64,000 nt of DNA from Evansella vedderi (GTDB lineage Bacteria > Bacillota > Bacilli > Bacillales > Salisediminibacteriaceae): assembly GCF_030813435.1 (NCBI RefSeq), contig NZ_JAUSUG010000012.1, forward strand, positions 111,561-175,560, in the 5' to 3' direction. Positions 9,073 through 17,803 of this stretch are shown in pieces; the stretch's first letter is position 1; the number at the start of each line of letters is the position of its first letter. The translations under genes and the position numbers were made by a program. The notes under the pieces are model-generated. The model had not been told where the DNA came from, ran no database searches, and was given only the letters and a program-made list of their open reading frames with translations.

Positions 9073-10395
9073 TTACACCTTCCCCTCCCATTTCTCAAAT
9101 AAACGGTCCACTTTGTCTATGATTGTTTTCTCATTTACTGTTTGTAATTCTCCATCTTTCACTATTGTTTTCCCATCCACTATTACATCTTTTATAGCGG
9201 TTGGCTGTAAAGAATAAACAACATTAGCAAACAACTCTTTCTTCGGGGAAAGGGAAAGGTCATCTAATTTCAAGGAAACAAAATCCCCTTTCAACCCCTC
9301 TCTTATTTCTCCTGCTTTTAATTGTAATAATTCAGCCCCCATTTTTGTCCCCATATCAAACACTTGTTTTGCATGAATACAAGTACCATCTAAGGTTGCG
9401 ACTTTTTGCAATAAGGAACACATCCTCATTTCTTCTAAAACGCTGATTCGGTTATTACTGCATGCCCCATCGGAACCTAACGAGATTCTTACTCCCGATT
9501 TATACAAATCAGGAATTCTAGTAATTCCATCAGATAAGAACATATTACTGGATGGGCAGTAGGCTAATCCTGCTTTTTTATCTCCTAGTAAGCGGATTTC
9601 TGATTCCTCAAGCCAAACTAAATGGATAGCGATCATGCTTTCATCAACGACTCCTAAGGAATCCAAATAATGCACAGGTCTTAATCCGTATTTTTCTAAC
9701 GTCTCCTCCACCTCAAATTGCTCTTCTGCTACATGAATATGGAATGGCGTATTCAATACCTTCGCTAGACGATGCCCAGCCTTTATCATTTCAGGTGATG
9801 CAGCATGTGGACTATGGGGAGCAGGTTGAACGGAAACCATCGGATCTCCTTGGTATTTAACGGCTAGTTGACGAGTTCTCGCTACTGCCTCCTCCACTGT
9901 TTCGCGGTAGCTAATTGGAGCCCCGTCCCAATCATACATCGTCCTTGCAAAAACGAGTCGAATCCCTAAATCCTTAGCTGCTTGAATGACCGCTTCATCC
10001 GTTGAAGTTCCGTTATTATGGACGTAGAAAAAGTCACTCACTGATGTGGCACCATACTTAAGCATTTCCCCAAAGGCAAATAATGCCCCTGTATAAATCG
10101 CCTCTTCATCGAATAATGGTGTATATTTGTAAAGGGCTTCATCTCGCCATTCTAAAAAAGGCCGATCCACTGCAATGCCCCTTAGTAAACTTTGAAAGGA
10201 ATGATTGTGAGCATTAATCGTTCCAGGAATGATTGCTTTGCCAGACCAATCTACTTCCTCCACTCCATTGTATCTTTCTTGCAGTTTTCGTTTTGGGCCA
10301 ACGTCCTTAATAACACCTTCTTCCACAAAAACAGCATAGTTTTTTTGAAAACGATCATTTGTATAAACAAAATCAGCCACAAATAACTGTTTCAT
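9073..10395 (-). CDS. Amidohydrolase, deaminase type (possible formimidoylglutamate deiminase)
   Basis: 440-residue metal-dependent amidohydrolase of the cytosine-deaminase/TrzN/HutF branch. Metal ligands visible are H63 and H65 in NAHNHS, the His and Glu of HIHVAEEQ, the His of MIAIHLVW and the Asp of LGSDGACSNN. ATG 10395 was chosen over the ATG 11 codons upstream because AAAGGAGTG lies 8 bases before it. Its position in a histidine-utilisation cluster that lacks formimidoylglutamase (hutG) suggests action on N-formimidoyl-glutamate like HutF, but sequence alone would equally fit a guanine- or adenosylhomocysteine-type deaminase. Confidence 0.8.
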   Translation of the reverse strand: MKQLFVADFVYTNDRFQKNYAVFVEEGVIKDVGPKRKLQERYNGVEEVDWSGKAIIPGTINAHNHSFQSLLRGIAVDRPFLEWRDEALYKYTPLFDEEAIYTGALFAFGEMLKYGATSVSDFFYVHNNGTSTDEAVIQAAKDLGIRLVFARTMYDWDGAPISYRETVEEAVARTRQLAVKYQGDPMVSVQPAPHSPHAASPEMIKAGHRLAKVLNTPFHIHVAEEQFEVEETLEKYGLRPVHYLDSLGVVDESMIAIHLVWLEESEIRLLGDKKAGLAYCPSSNMFLSDGITRIPDLYKSGVRISLGSDGACSNNRISVLEEMRMCSLLQKVATLDGTCIHAKQVFDMGTKMGAELLQLKAGEIREGLKGDFVSLKLDDLSLSPKKELFANVVYSLQPTAIKDVIVDGKTIVKDGELQTVNEKTIIDKVDRLFEKWEGKV

Positions 10396-10500
10396 CGATG
10401 ACACTCCTTTCATTCTACAGTTGTTCATCCAAAGCTAATATGGTATGCAGTATTACATTCGCTACCTTTTCTATTAGCTTTCTTGTAGTCTAGTCCCGTA

Positions 10501-10543
10501 TTGAAACGCGAACTCTTCCTATTCCTCTGTTTTCGCGTTTCAA
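10501..10543. repeat. 12-bp perfect hairpin between hutI and the amidohydrolase gene
   Basis: TTGAAACGCGAA and TTCGCGTTTCAA separated by 19 bases, within the 209-bp gap. There is no T-run on the minus strand, so it may be an mRNA-processing or stability element, or an operator for the downstream genes. Confidence 0.6.
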
Positions 10544-10604
10544 CAAATACCATGTTCAACATTAATATTTCTACCACAATAATTACATCCTGCATCTAGC
10601 ATCT

Positions 10605-11909
10605 CTAACGAACAATCCGCCCAGACTCCACGACAACCTTCCCATCCTTAATCACGGATCCTATTAAATTCACACCATAATGATACTGAATATAGGAATA
10701 ATTCGGGGCATCCCAAATAACAAAATCTCCTTTTTTTCCAACCTCTATGCTGCCAATTTCATTTCCTCGCTTGATGGCATGGGCGGCATTTATGGTAGCA
10801 GCTGTCAGTACCTCTGCTGGTGTCATCCCCATATTTAAACAACCTAACTGCATGATCAGAGGTAAAGATTCTGTTGGACTGGAGCCTGGGTTACGATCAG
10901 TGGACAAGGCAACTGGAACACCTGCATCAATCATTTTCCTTCCATTTGCGAACTCAGCCATTAGGAAAAATGCCGTTCCAGGTAACAATACACCTACTAC
11001 TCCTGCCTCTGCCATTGCTTCCATACCTGCATCTGAAACCTTTAACAAATGATCCGCAGAAACTGCACCAACCTTTGCCGCAACTTCTGCCCCTTTATAT
11101 GGCTCAATTTCATCAGCATGGATTTTTGGCAACAAACCAAATTTTTTCCCAGCTTCTAGAATCTTCTCCGATTGTTCAGGTGTAAAAACTCCTTTTTCAC
11201 AAAATACATCGTTAAATTCTGCAAGACCTAGTTCTGCTACTTTCGGTATCATTTCTGACACAACTAAATCTACAAATTCATCGGGATTTTCTTTAAAATT
11301 CATAGGTATCGCATGGGCACCCATAAAGGTTAAAACAATGTCAATTGGATGATCATTATTTAATTCCTTCGCTGTATATAACTGCTTCAATTCGTTTTCA
11401 AGATCTAATCCATAGCCGCTTTTAGCTTCCATTGCTGTAACCCCATGGAGGAGAAACTTATCTAAACGGCCAAAACTCTCTTTATACAAAACCTCTGGAC
11501 TTGCTTCCCGAGTTGACCTCGTGGTGCTGTGAATGCCCCCGCCTGCATTCATGATCTCCATGTAGCTTGCACCATTTAAGCGCATATTAAATTCATTTTC
11601 ACGACTCCCAGCAAAAACTAAGTGAGTATGGGGATCCACTAAGCCTGGAGTTACTAATCTACCTGTAGCATCCACCACATGAGCTTCTTCTAATTTCTCC
11701 CCATACTTCTCAATCAACTCTTCATCGGGACCAACAGCAGCTATTTTACCGTCTTCCACCCAAACGGAACCTTCTTCGATAATGGACAATTCATTCATTT
11801 TTTCCCTTGTTAAGGGAGCATCTGAACTACCCTTTAAAGTTACTAATTGATTTGCTTTTCGAATGAAAAGGGGTTTGCTATTTTTTCCTACCACGTAATT
11901 CGCCTCCAT
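10605..11909 (-). CDS. hutI: Imidazolonepropionase
   Basis: Third step of histidine degradation: hydrolysis of 4-imidazolone-5-propionate to N-formimidoyl-glutamate. The 434-residue amidohydrolase barrel shows the metal pair in VDPHTHLVFAGSR, the substrate block GGGIHSTTRSTR, the metal and catalytic residues of HADEIEPYKG and SADHLLK, and LSTDRNPGSSPTESLPL. The N-terminus is about 12 residues longer than in many homologues, so a later start cannot be excluded. It lies 56 bp downstream of hutU on the same strand. Confidence 0.95.
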   Translation of the reverse strand: MEANYVVGKNSKPLFIRKANQLVTLKGSSDAPLTREKMNELSIIEEGSVWVEDGKIAAVGPDEELIEKYGEKLEEAHVVDATGRLVTPGLVDPHTHLVFAGSRENEFNMRLNGASYMEIMNAGGGIHSTTRSTREASPEVLYKESFGRLDKFLLHGVTAMEAKSGYGLDLENELKQLYTAKELNNDHPIDIVLTFMGAHAIPMNFKENPDEFVDLVVSEMIPKVAELGLAEFNDVFCEKGVFTPEQSEKILEAGKKFGLLPKIHADEIEPYKGAEVAAKVGAVSADHLLKVSDAGMEAMAEAGVVGVLLPGTAFFLMAEFANGRKMIDAGVPVALSTDRNPGSSPTESLPLIMQLGCLNMGMTPAEVLTAATINAAHAIKRGNEIGSIEVGKKGDFVIWDAPNYSYIQYHYGVNLIGSVIKDGKVVVESGRIVR

Positions 11910-11965
11910 TTTCTATCGTCAGCTTTCCATAATATTAAATAAACTCTATTAAACGGTATAACCAA

Positions 11966-13633
11966 TTACTCTTCCTTTTGGAGCATTGGCATATGAATCC
12001 CTTTTTTACGAGCTGTTTCAATGGCTAAATCATAGCCCGCATCGGCATGGCGAACGACACCCATTCCAGGGTCCGTTGTTAACACACGTTCTAAACGTCT
12101 TTCCGCCTCATCTGTCCCGTCGGCCACAATGACCATTCCAGCATGTAAGGAGTAACCCATACCAACCCCTCCCCCATGGTGGACTGAAACCCAGCTTGCT
12201 CCACCAACAGAGTTAATTAATGCATTTAAAATTGGCCAATCGGCAACTGCATCACTGCCGTCCTTCATGGCTTCTGTTTCACGGTTCGGGGAAGCAACGG
12301 ACCCTGAATCCAGATGATCCCGCCCAATGACAATCGGTGCCTTTAACTCTCCTGTACGGACCATATCATTTAAAATTTTCCCAAAGCGGGCCCTTTCCCC
12401 GTATCCTAACCAGCAAATTCTAGCAGGTAGTCCTTGAAAGGAAATTTGCTCTTGAGCCATTTTAATCCAACGGCAAAGACCTTCGTTATCCTTAAACTCC
12501 CGTAAGATGGCTTTATCTGTTTTATAAATATCTTCCGGGTCACCAGATAAGGCTACCCAACGGAATGGACCTTTTCCTTCACAAAATTGAGGGCGAATAT
12601 AAGCAGGAACAAACCCAGGAAAATCAAAGGCACTAGAAACCCCCATATCCTTTGCTACTTGACGAATGTTGTTCCCGTAATCAAAGGTGACAGCACCTGA
12701 TTTCTGCATTTCCAGCATGGCCTTCACATGTACTGCAATACTCTCCTTTGCCAATTGGGTTAATTTTTCCGGTTCCCTATTTCTCATTTCCTTTGCTTCT
12801 TGCAGCGACATACCTGCTGGAATATATCCGTTAAGTGGATCATGTGCAGATGTTTGATCCGTTAAAATATCTGGTATAAATCCTTTACCAATCATTTTTG
12901 GCAGCAATTCAGAAGCATTCCCTAACAGTCCAATTGATAACGCTTTCTTTTCTGCTTTTGAATTTAAAGCGAGTTTGATAGCTTCATCTAAATCGCGAAC
13001 GTAGACATGACAGTATTTCGTATCAATACGGCGGTGAATTCTCGTTTCATCCACTTCAATAGCAATAACAACTCCACCATTCATCGTAACAGATAATGGC
13101 TGAGCTCCGCCCATCCCACCTAATCCTGCAGTTAATGTAATGGTTCCTTCTAGGCTTCCACCAAAATGCTGCCGAGCACATTCAGCAAATGTTTCATACG
13201 TTCCTTGGACAATACCTTGACTTGCAATATAAATCCAGCTTCCCGCTGTCATTTGCCCATACATCATTAACCCTTTTCTGTCTAATTCTTGGAAATGCTC
13301 CCAATTAGCCCATGCTGGAACTAAATTTGAATTGGCAATTAATACCCTTGGGGCATCTGTGTGGGTTCGAAACACGGCAACAGGTTTCCCAGATTGTACT
13401 AACAGGGTTTCATCATTATTTAAATTTTTCAACGTTTCTACAATTCTTTCAAAGCTTTCTTTATTCCGGGCAGCTTTACCAATTCCCCCATAAACAACGA
13501 GTTGTTCCGGATGCTCCGCTACCTCAGCGTCTAAATTATTTAATAGCATCCTTAAAGCTGCTTCTTGTACCCAACCCTGTGTATTTAATTCTCTACCGGT
13601 TGGCGCTTTAATGTTCTTAAGATCTAAAAGCAT
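11966..13633 (-). CDS. hutU: Urocanate hydratase
   Basis: Second step of histidine degradation: adds water to urocanate using tightly bound NAD+ as electrophile. At 555 residues it matches the family length. Visible motifs are the NAD-binding [13 protein letters not shown] near residue 175, the [20 protein letters not shown] region with the conserved active-site cysteine, and the C-terminal [15 protein letters not shown]. It is the first gene of the cluster. No hutH (histidase) occurs in the window, so urocanate must come from elsewhere on the genome or from outside. Confidence 0.97.
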   Translation of the reverse strand: MLLDLKNIKAPTGRELNTQGWVQEAALRMLLNNLDAEVAEHPEQLVVYGGIGKAARNKESFERIVETLKNLNNDETLLVQSGKPVAVFRTHTDAPRVLIANSNLVPAWANWEHFQELDRKGLMMYGQMTAGSWIYIASQGIVQGTYETFAECARQHFGGSLEGTITLTAGLGGMGGAQPLSVTMNGGVVIAIEVDETRIHRRIDTKYCHVYVRDLDEAIKLALNSKAEKKALSIGLLGNASELLPKMIGKGFIPDILTDQTSAHDPLNGYIPAGMSLQEAKEMRNREPEKLTQLAKESIAVHVKAMLEMQKSGAVTFDYGNNIRQVAKDMGVSSAFDFPGFVPAYIRPQFCEGKGPFRWVALSGDPEDIYKTDKAILREFKDNEGLCRWIKMAQEQISFQGLPARICWLGYGERARFGKILNDMVRTGELKAPIVIGRDHLDSGSVASPNRETEAMKDGSDAVADWPILNALINSVGGASWVSVHHGGGVGMGYSLHAGMVIVADGTDEAERRLERVLTTDPGMGVVRHADAGYDLAIETARKKGIHMPMLQKEE

Positions 13634-13684
13634 AAAAAATCCCTCCCCTTTAGTCTACAATTACATTGTAATAACCAAGGAATG

Positions 13685-13765
13685 GGATTTATAGATTACA
13701 GAATATTTAAAAATAGGATTTATATAAGATTAAATGCATAATAAACCCAACATAACTGGATTTAT
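13685..13765. promoter_or_regulatory. Three direct repeats upstream of hutU (candidate operator)
   Basis: GGATTTAT occurs at 13685, 13716 and 13758, i.e. 31 and 42 bp apart, close to three and four helical turns, in the gap between hutU and the AraC-type regulator. Such phased direct repeats are typical of AraC-family binding sites. The link to that regulator is inferred from position. Confidence 0.45.
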
Positions 13766-13797
13766 TTTATATTTTCCAGCTTATATTTAACGAAATA

Positions 13798-15291
13798 TTA
13801 AATAATTCCTGTTTTTTGGCGACGATAAACTCTTGGAGTAACCCCTTCCATCTCTTTGAATAATCTGCTGAAGTAATTGGCATCCTTATAACCAATTTGA
13901 TGAGCGATTTCCTGAATCGTCATGCTAGATTCGAGCAATAATTTTTTAGAATGTTTCATTCGATACTCATTCAACACTTGACGAAACGTTTTCCCCTTTT
14001 TTCTTGATAAAATTGTACTAAAATAGCCAGCGCTACGGTCAACTGCATGAGCAACATCTTCTAAGGAAATATCGTGTCTGCGAAAATTATTTTCAATGTA
14101 TTGTAATCCCCTTTCTACCACATCAAAAACATGTTTGCTTTGCTGCTCTTCGGCATAATCCACCAATTCAATGGCGAATAACAATACTTCTTGGACGATA
14201 CTGAATAACACGGGTTCATAGATTATCGTTTGAAAAACATCGTGATATTTCCTTTCTACTTCCTCCTCTTTATGAAGCTTGTACGTATACATAAACCTCC
14301 GCAACTGTGCTAGAATGCTGGTTAGTTTAATCCTCATTAAATCAGGATTTGGGTAACCCTTTGGAAATTGTGTAAATGTGTGATAAAGCCATTTTTTAAT
14401 ACTCTCTTTATCCCTTTCTTCCATCTTTGATACCCATAATCTTTGCTCCTCCGGGTTTAAAAAGGGGTCTACTTGAATAAAAGGGGGTTTTTCATCAACC
14501 CAGTGCAACTGCTGGTTTCCTTTAAAGAATTCCATTTTTAACGTTTCTTTAGAGCGTAAATATATTTCATGTAAGCTAGATGCTGGTATTGTACTTGGGT
14601 GGATCGCTATGCTTAACCTCCCCTGTCTTTGGGTCTGCCATCTTTCCGTTATCCGTTGAAATTCTTCCTGCAGCACAGAAACCTCATGCTCCTTCGGGAC
14701 TTCCAATATACAAGCAATCATGTTACTTAGGGCAAAACAAGTGACCGGGAATGGAAAATAATATTCCTGAAGCCAATAATAAAGGCTTTTATTATAGAAG
14801 GTGTTTTCCGATTTTAATAATGCAAAACTTGGACACTCTTTTTCTAAAGGTTGTTTTATAAAAAGGGAGTGATAGGAAAATTCATTTATTTTTGATATCA
14901 TTGGGAAACTTTTTTCCTTCGACTGACTTTCCTTTGCTGCCCGATAGAAAACAGGCTTTAACGTATCAGGAGAAACAGGTTTTACAAACAATGAAATAGC
15001 TTCAAGTTCAATAGCTTGCAATGCCCTTTCAAAAACAGGTTCCGTTGTAATACAAATCACCTTTTGGACATACATTCTCATCAATTGTATTACCTTCTCC
15101 AATTGCTGCTTCGGTATCATTTCTAATTCAAGGTAAACAACTTCGGGCTTTTCCTTTTCAACAATAGAAAGGAATTCCTCCATATTTTTTGCATCAAAAA
15201 TAGTTTTAAATGGCAGATGGTACGATTCAATGAACCAACGAATTCCAATCCTTTCTGTATTATCCCTATCCGCTATTAGTATTTTCCCCAT
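13798..15291 (-). CDS. AraC-family regulator with degenerate receiver domain
   Basis: 497 residues in the YesN layout: N-terminal receiver-like domain (1-120), a long middle region, and a C-terminal pair of AraC helix-turn-helix motifs (about 395-495; IQEIAHQIGYKDANYFSRLFKE is the second). The expected phospho-acceptor Asp is replaced by Glu55 in VVYLELEMIP, and the acidic pocket reads IADRD. The receiver may therefore be locked in an active-like state or respond to something other than phosphorylation. It is the last gene of the signalling operon and directly precedes hutU, so control of the hut genes is the natural inference. Confidence 0.88.
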   Translation of the reverse strand: MGKILIADRDNTERIGIRWFIESYHLPFKTIFDAKNMEEFLSIVEKEKPEVVYLELEMIPKQQLEKVIQLMRMYVQKVICITTEPVFERALQAIELEAISLFVKPVSPDTLKPVFYRAAKESQSKEKSFPMISKINEFSYHSLFIKQPLEKECPSFALLKSENTFYNKSLYYWLQEYYFPFPVTCFALSNMIACILEVPKEHEVSVLQEEFQRITERWQTQRQGRLSIAIHPSTIPASSLHEIYLRSKETLKMEFFKGNQQLHWVDEKPPFIQVDPFLNPEEQRLWVSKMEERDKESIKKWLYHTFTQFPKGYPNPDLMRIKLTSILAQLRRFMYTYKLHKEEEVERKYHDVFQTIIYEPVLFSIVQEVLLFAIELVDYAEEQQSKHVFDVVERGLQYIENNFRRHDISLEDVAHAVDRSAGYFSTILSRKKGKTFRQVLNEYRMKHSKKLLLESSMTIQEIAHQIGYKDANYFSRLFKEMEGVTPRVYRRQKTGII

Positions 15292-15314
15292 TAGAAGACC
15301 CCTTTCTAAAGAAA

Positions 15315-16910
15315 CTAATGCTGTTCAAATAGATTAAGTGGTGATTTAATAAAGGATTTTAAAGGAAAACGAATATAAAAACTCGTCCCACTTTTACAAG
15401 AGTCTATATCTATTTCTGCTCCATGACGGGAGGCTATACTAAAGCAAATGGCAAGTCCCAAGCCAGTTCCTTCGTCTTTGGTTGTAAAGAAAGGTGTGCC
15501 GATATTTTCAATTAATTCTTTTTTAATTCCATGACCCTCATCTTTAATTTGCAGAACCACTTCCTCTTCCTCACAATAGGTTCTTATGGTCAATTTTCCT
15601 GTTTCAGACATGGCTTCTAAACCATTTATTCCAATGTTTAAGATAAGTTGTCTTATTTCTTTTTCATCTATGTAAATTTCTGGACAGCCATTTAGATCAA
15701 GAACCACATTTTTATTTCCCATTAATGCTTCGGCCTGTAACAACGGATAAAGGGCATTAATGACACTGTTTAAGTTTAATAAATTTTTGTCCGTAGCCTT
15801 GTCCTTTGCTAAAGATAAATATTCCGTAATAATTGAATTTGCCCGATTAAGCTCATCGATCATTAAATTAATATAATCCTTCGTAGTTGTGGACTGATTT
15901 TCATCATTTTTAGTAAGCTGTAAAAAACCTAATACGGTTGTCATTGGGTTTCTTATTTCGTGAGCAATCCCCGCTGCCATTTCCCCAACAAGGTTTAAAC
16001 GTTCTAAACGGGCAATTTGTTTTTCTAATTTTTGTTTTTCGGTAACATCGGTAATGGCACTTATTATACATTTCTCACCATTAATAATGGAAGTTTCTGT
16101 AGAAAGAAGCCCTTCCCTAATATCATTTGATTTTGTCTTATACTTAATTTTCTCATTAAACAATCCATCCGTTAAATCAAGTGGAGTATGATTTAGGCTA
16201 ATAAATCCCTTTGTAGTTGGCTTAATTTCAATTGTTTGTTCATTTAATCCATGTAAATCATCCATCGAATAACCGGTAAATTCTGTCCAACTTTTATTTA
16301 CAATTATGTATTTCCTTGTTTCTAAAGAACGAATGGCCATCAAATTAGGACTAAATTGAAACACCTTTTTAAACTGCTCCTGAGACAACTTCAATTCTTC
16401 GTTTGTTTCCACAAGCTTCTTCGTTTTTGCATCAATAATATGTTCCAGATTTTTATATTTTTCATTAAGTTCCTTCGTTTCCTCTTGGAGTTTTTTATGC
16501 TTGCCCTCTATTTCTTTTTGTTTTTCAAAAATATCTACAAATACCGCAACCTTGCTTTTTAACACATTAGGGTTAAATGGTTTAAAAATATAATCAACTG
16601 CGCCTTTTGAATAACCGTTATTCACATGCTCATTAGCTTTACTTATGGCAGTAATAAAAATAATTGGGATATGCTTAGAGCTTTCCCTTTCTTTAATAAT
16701 TTCAGCTGTCTCAAAACCACTTAAACCAGGCATTTGAACATCCATTAGAATGACAGCAAATTCATATTGTAATACATATTTCAAAGCCTCTTCCCCGGAG
16801 TGTGCAAAGATGAGCTCGTATTTTTCTGAATCTAAAACAGCTTGTAACGCTATTAAATTCTCACGTCTGTCGTCTACAATTAAAATATTTACCTTATCTG
16901 CATTATCCAT
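15315..16910 (-). CDS. Receiver-PAS-histidine kinase
   Basis: 531-residue soluble protein with a receiver domain first (1-125, phospho-acceptor D57 in FAVILMDVQMPG, conserved DD at 13-14), a coiled coil (about 135-185), a PAS domain (about 185-295), a HisKA domain (AAGIAHEIRNPM, His near 318) and an ATPase domain ending in GTGLGLAI. A receiver placed before the kinase suggests that it takes phosphate from the hybrid kinase of the same operon, or is switched by it. The gene lies 20 bp after cheR and 23 bp before the AraC regulator. Confidence 0.9.
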   Translation of the reverse strand: MDNADKVNILIVDDRRENLIALQAVLDSEKYELIFAHSGEEALKYVLQYEFAVILMDVQMPGLSGFETAEIIKERESSKHIPIIFITAISKANEHVNNGYSKGAVDYIFKPFNPNVLKSKVAVFVDIFEKQKEIEGKHKKLQEETKELNEKYKNLEHIIDAKTKKLVETNEELKLSQEQFKKVFQFSPNLMAIRSLETRKYIIVNKSWTEFTGYSMDDLHGLNEQTIEIKPTTKGFISLNHTPLDLTDGLFNEKIKYKTKSNDIREGLLSTETSIINGEKCIISAITDVTEKQKLEKQIARLERLNLVGEMAAGIAHEIRNPMTTVLGFLQLTKNDENQSTTTKDYINLMIDELNRANSIITEYLSLAKDKATDKNLLNLNSVINALYPLLQAEALMGNKNVVLDLNGCPEIYIDEKEIRQLILNIGINGLEAMSETGKLTIRTYCEEEEVVLQIKDEGHGIKKELIENIGTPFFTTKDEGTGLGLAICFSIASRHGAEIDIDSCKSGTSFYIRFPLKSFIKSPLNLFEQH

Positions 16911-16930
16911 CTATATTACCCTCTTATCTT

Positions 16931-17803
16931 TTAAGATTTCTTAAAGCTTTCCTTTCGATAAATCTTCTCTATTGGATCTACCTCTTTAAAAAATGTAAGG
17001 GCATCCCTATCTGTGATTGTTTCTTTATTCCCGAAGCATAAAAAACCGTTGTCACTTAAACTTTCATTAAACAAATGATAGACTCGGTTTTTAAGCTCAG
17101 CATTAAAATAAATAAATACATTTCTACATACAATGACATGAAACTCATTAAAGGAATGATCTGTTACAAGATTATGATGGGCAAACACTATATTTTCCTT
17201 TAAAAAAGGTTTGATTGAAACATAATCATCATTAACAGTGTAGTATTCTGAAAATTCCTTCTCCCCACCACTTTGCTGATAATTTTTCGTATAGCTTTTC
17301 ATGTGCCTAATGCTTATTTCACCATCTATAGCTTTTTCTAATATTGTTTCATTCATATCGGTGGCATAAATTTGTGATTTCTCAAGTAACCCCTCCTCAT
17401 GAAGGAGAATGGCCATGGAATAAACTTCCTCCCCTGAGGAACAACCAGCATGCCAGATACGAATAGACGGCTCCGAACGAAGGTGGGGAACCACCTCTGT
17501 TCGGAAAGCCTTAAAAAAGCTTGGATCACGATACATTTCCGTAACATTTATGGAAAGGTCATTTAACAGCCTTTTCATTATCTCTGGTTCCCTAAAAACT
17601 TTTCCCTGAAGTTCTGAAATAGATTTTACATTTTCCAAATTCGCCCGAAGAGAAAGCCTTCTCTTCAAAGAAGAATAGGCGTAATTTCTAAAGTCGAAGC
17701 CATAATGCTGGTAAAGCCCCTCTAAAAATAACTCAACCTCTAATTTTTCGATTTCATTTTGTATTTGTTTCGAATCTTTCCGTGCATTATTGATTTTAAA
17801 CAC
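16931..17803 (-). CDS. CheR-type glutamate methyltransferase
   Basis: 290-residue S-adenosylmethionine-dependent methyltransferase. It has a CheR N-terminal helical domain (about 20-80) and a Rossmann domain with the SAM motif RIWHAGCSSGEEVYSMA and IYATDMNETIL. CheR enzymes methylate glutamates on chemoreceptor-like helical bundles. The upstream hybrid kinase has such an extracytoplasmic helical bundle and HAMP, and the two genes overlap by 8 bp, so the kinase is a plausible substrate. No cheB methylesterase is next to it. Confidence 0.92.
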   Translation of the reverse strand: MFKINNARKDSKQIQNEIEKLEVELFLEGLYQHYGFDFRNYAYSSLKRRLSLRANLENVKSISELQGKVFREPEIMKRLLNDLSINVTEMYRDPSFFKAFRTEVVPHLRSEPSIRIWHAGCSSGEEVYSMAILLHEEGLLEKSQIYATDMNETILEKAIDGEISIRHMKSYTKNYQQSGGEKEFSEYYTVNDDYVSIKPFLKENIVFAHHNLVTDHSFNEFHVIVCRNVFIYFNAELKNRVYHLFNESLSDNGFLCFGNKETITDRDALTFFKEVDPIEKIYRKESFKKS

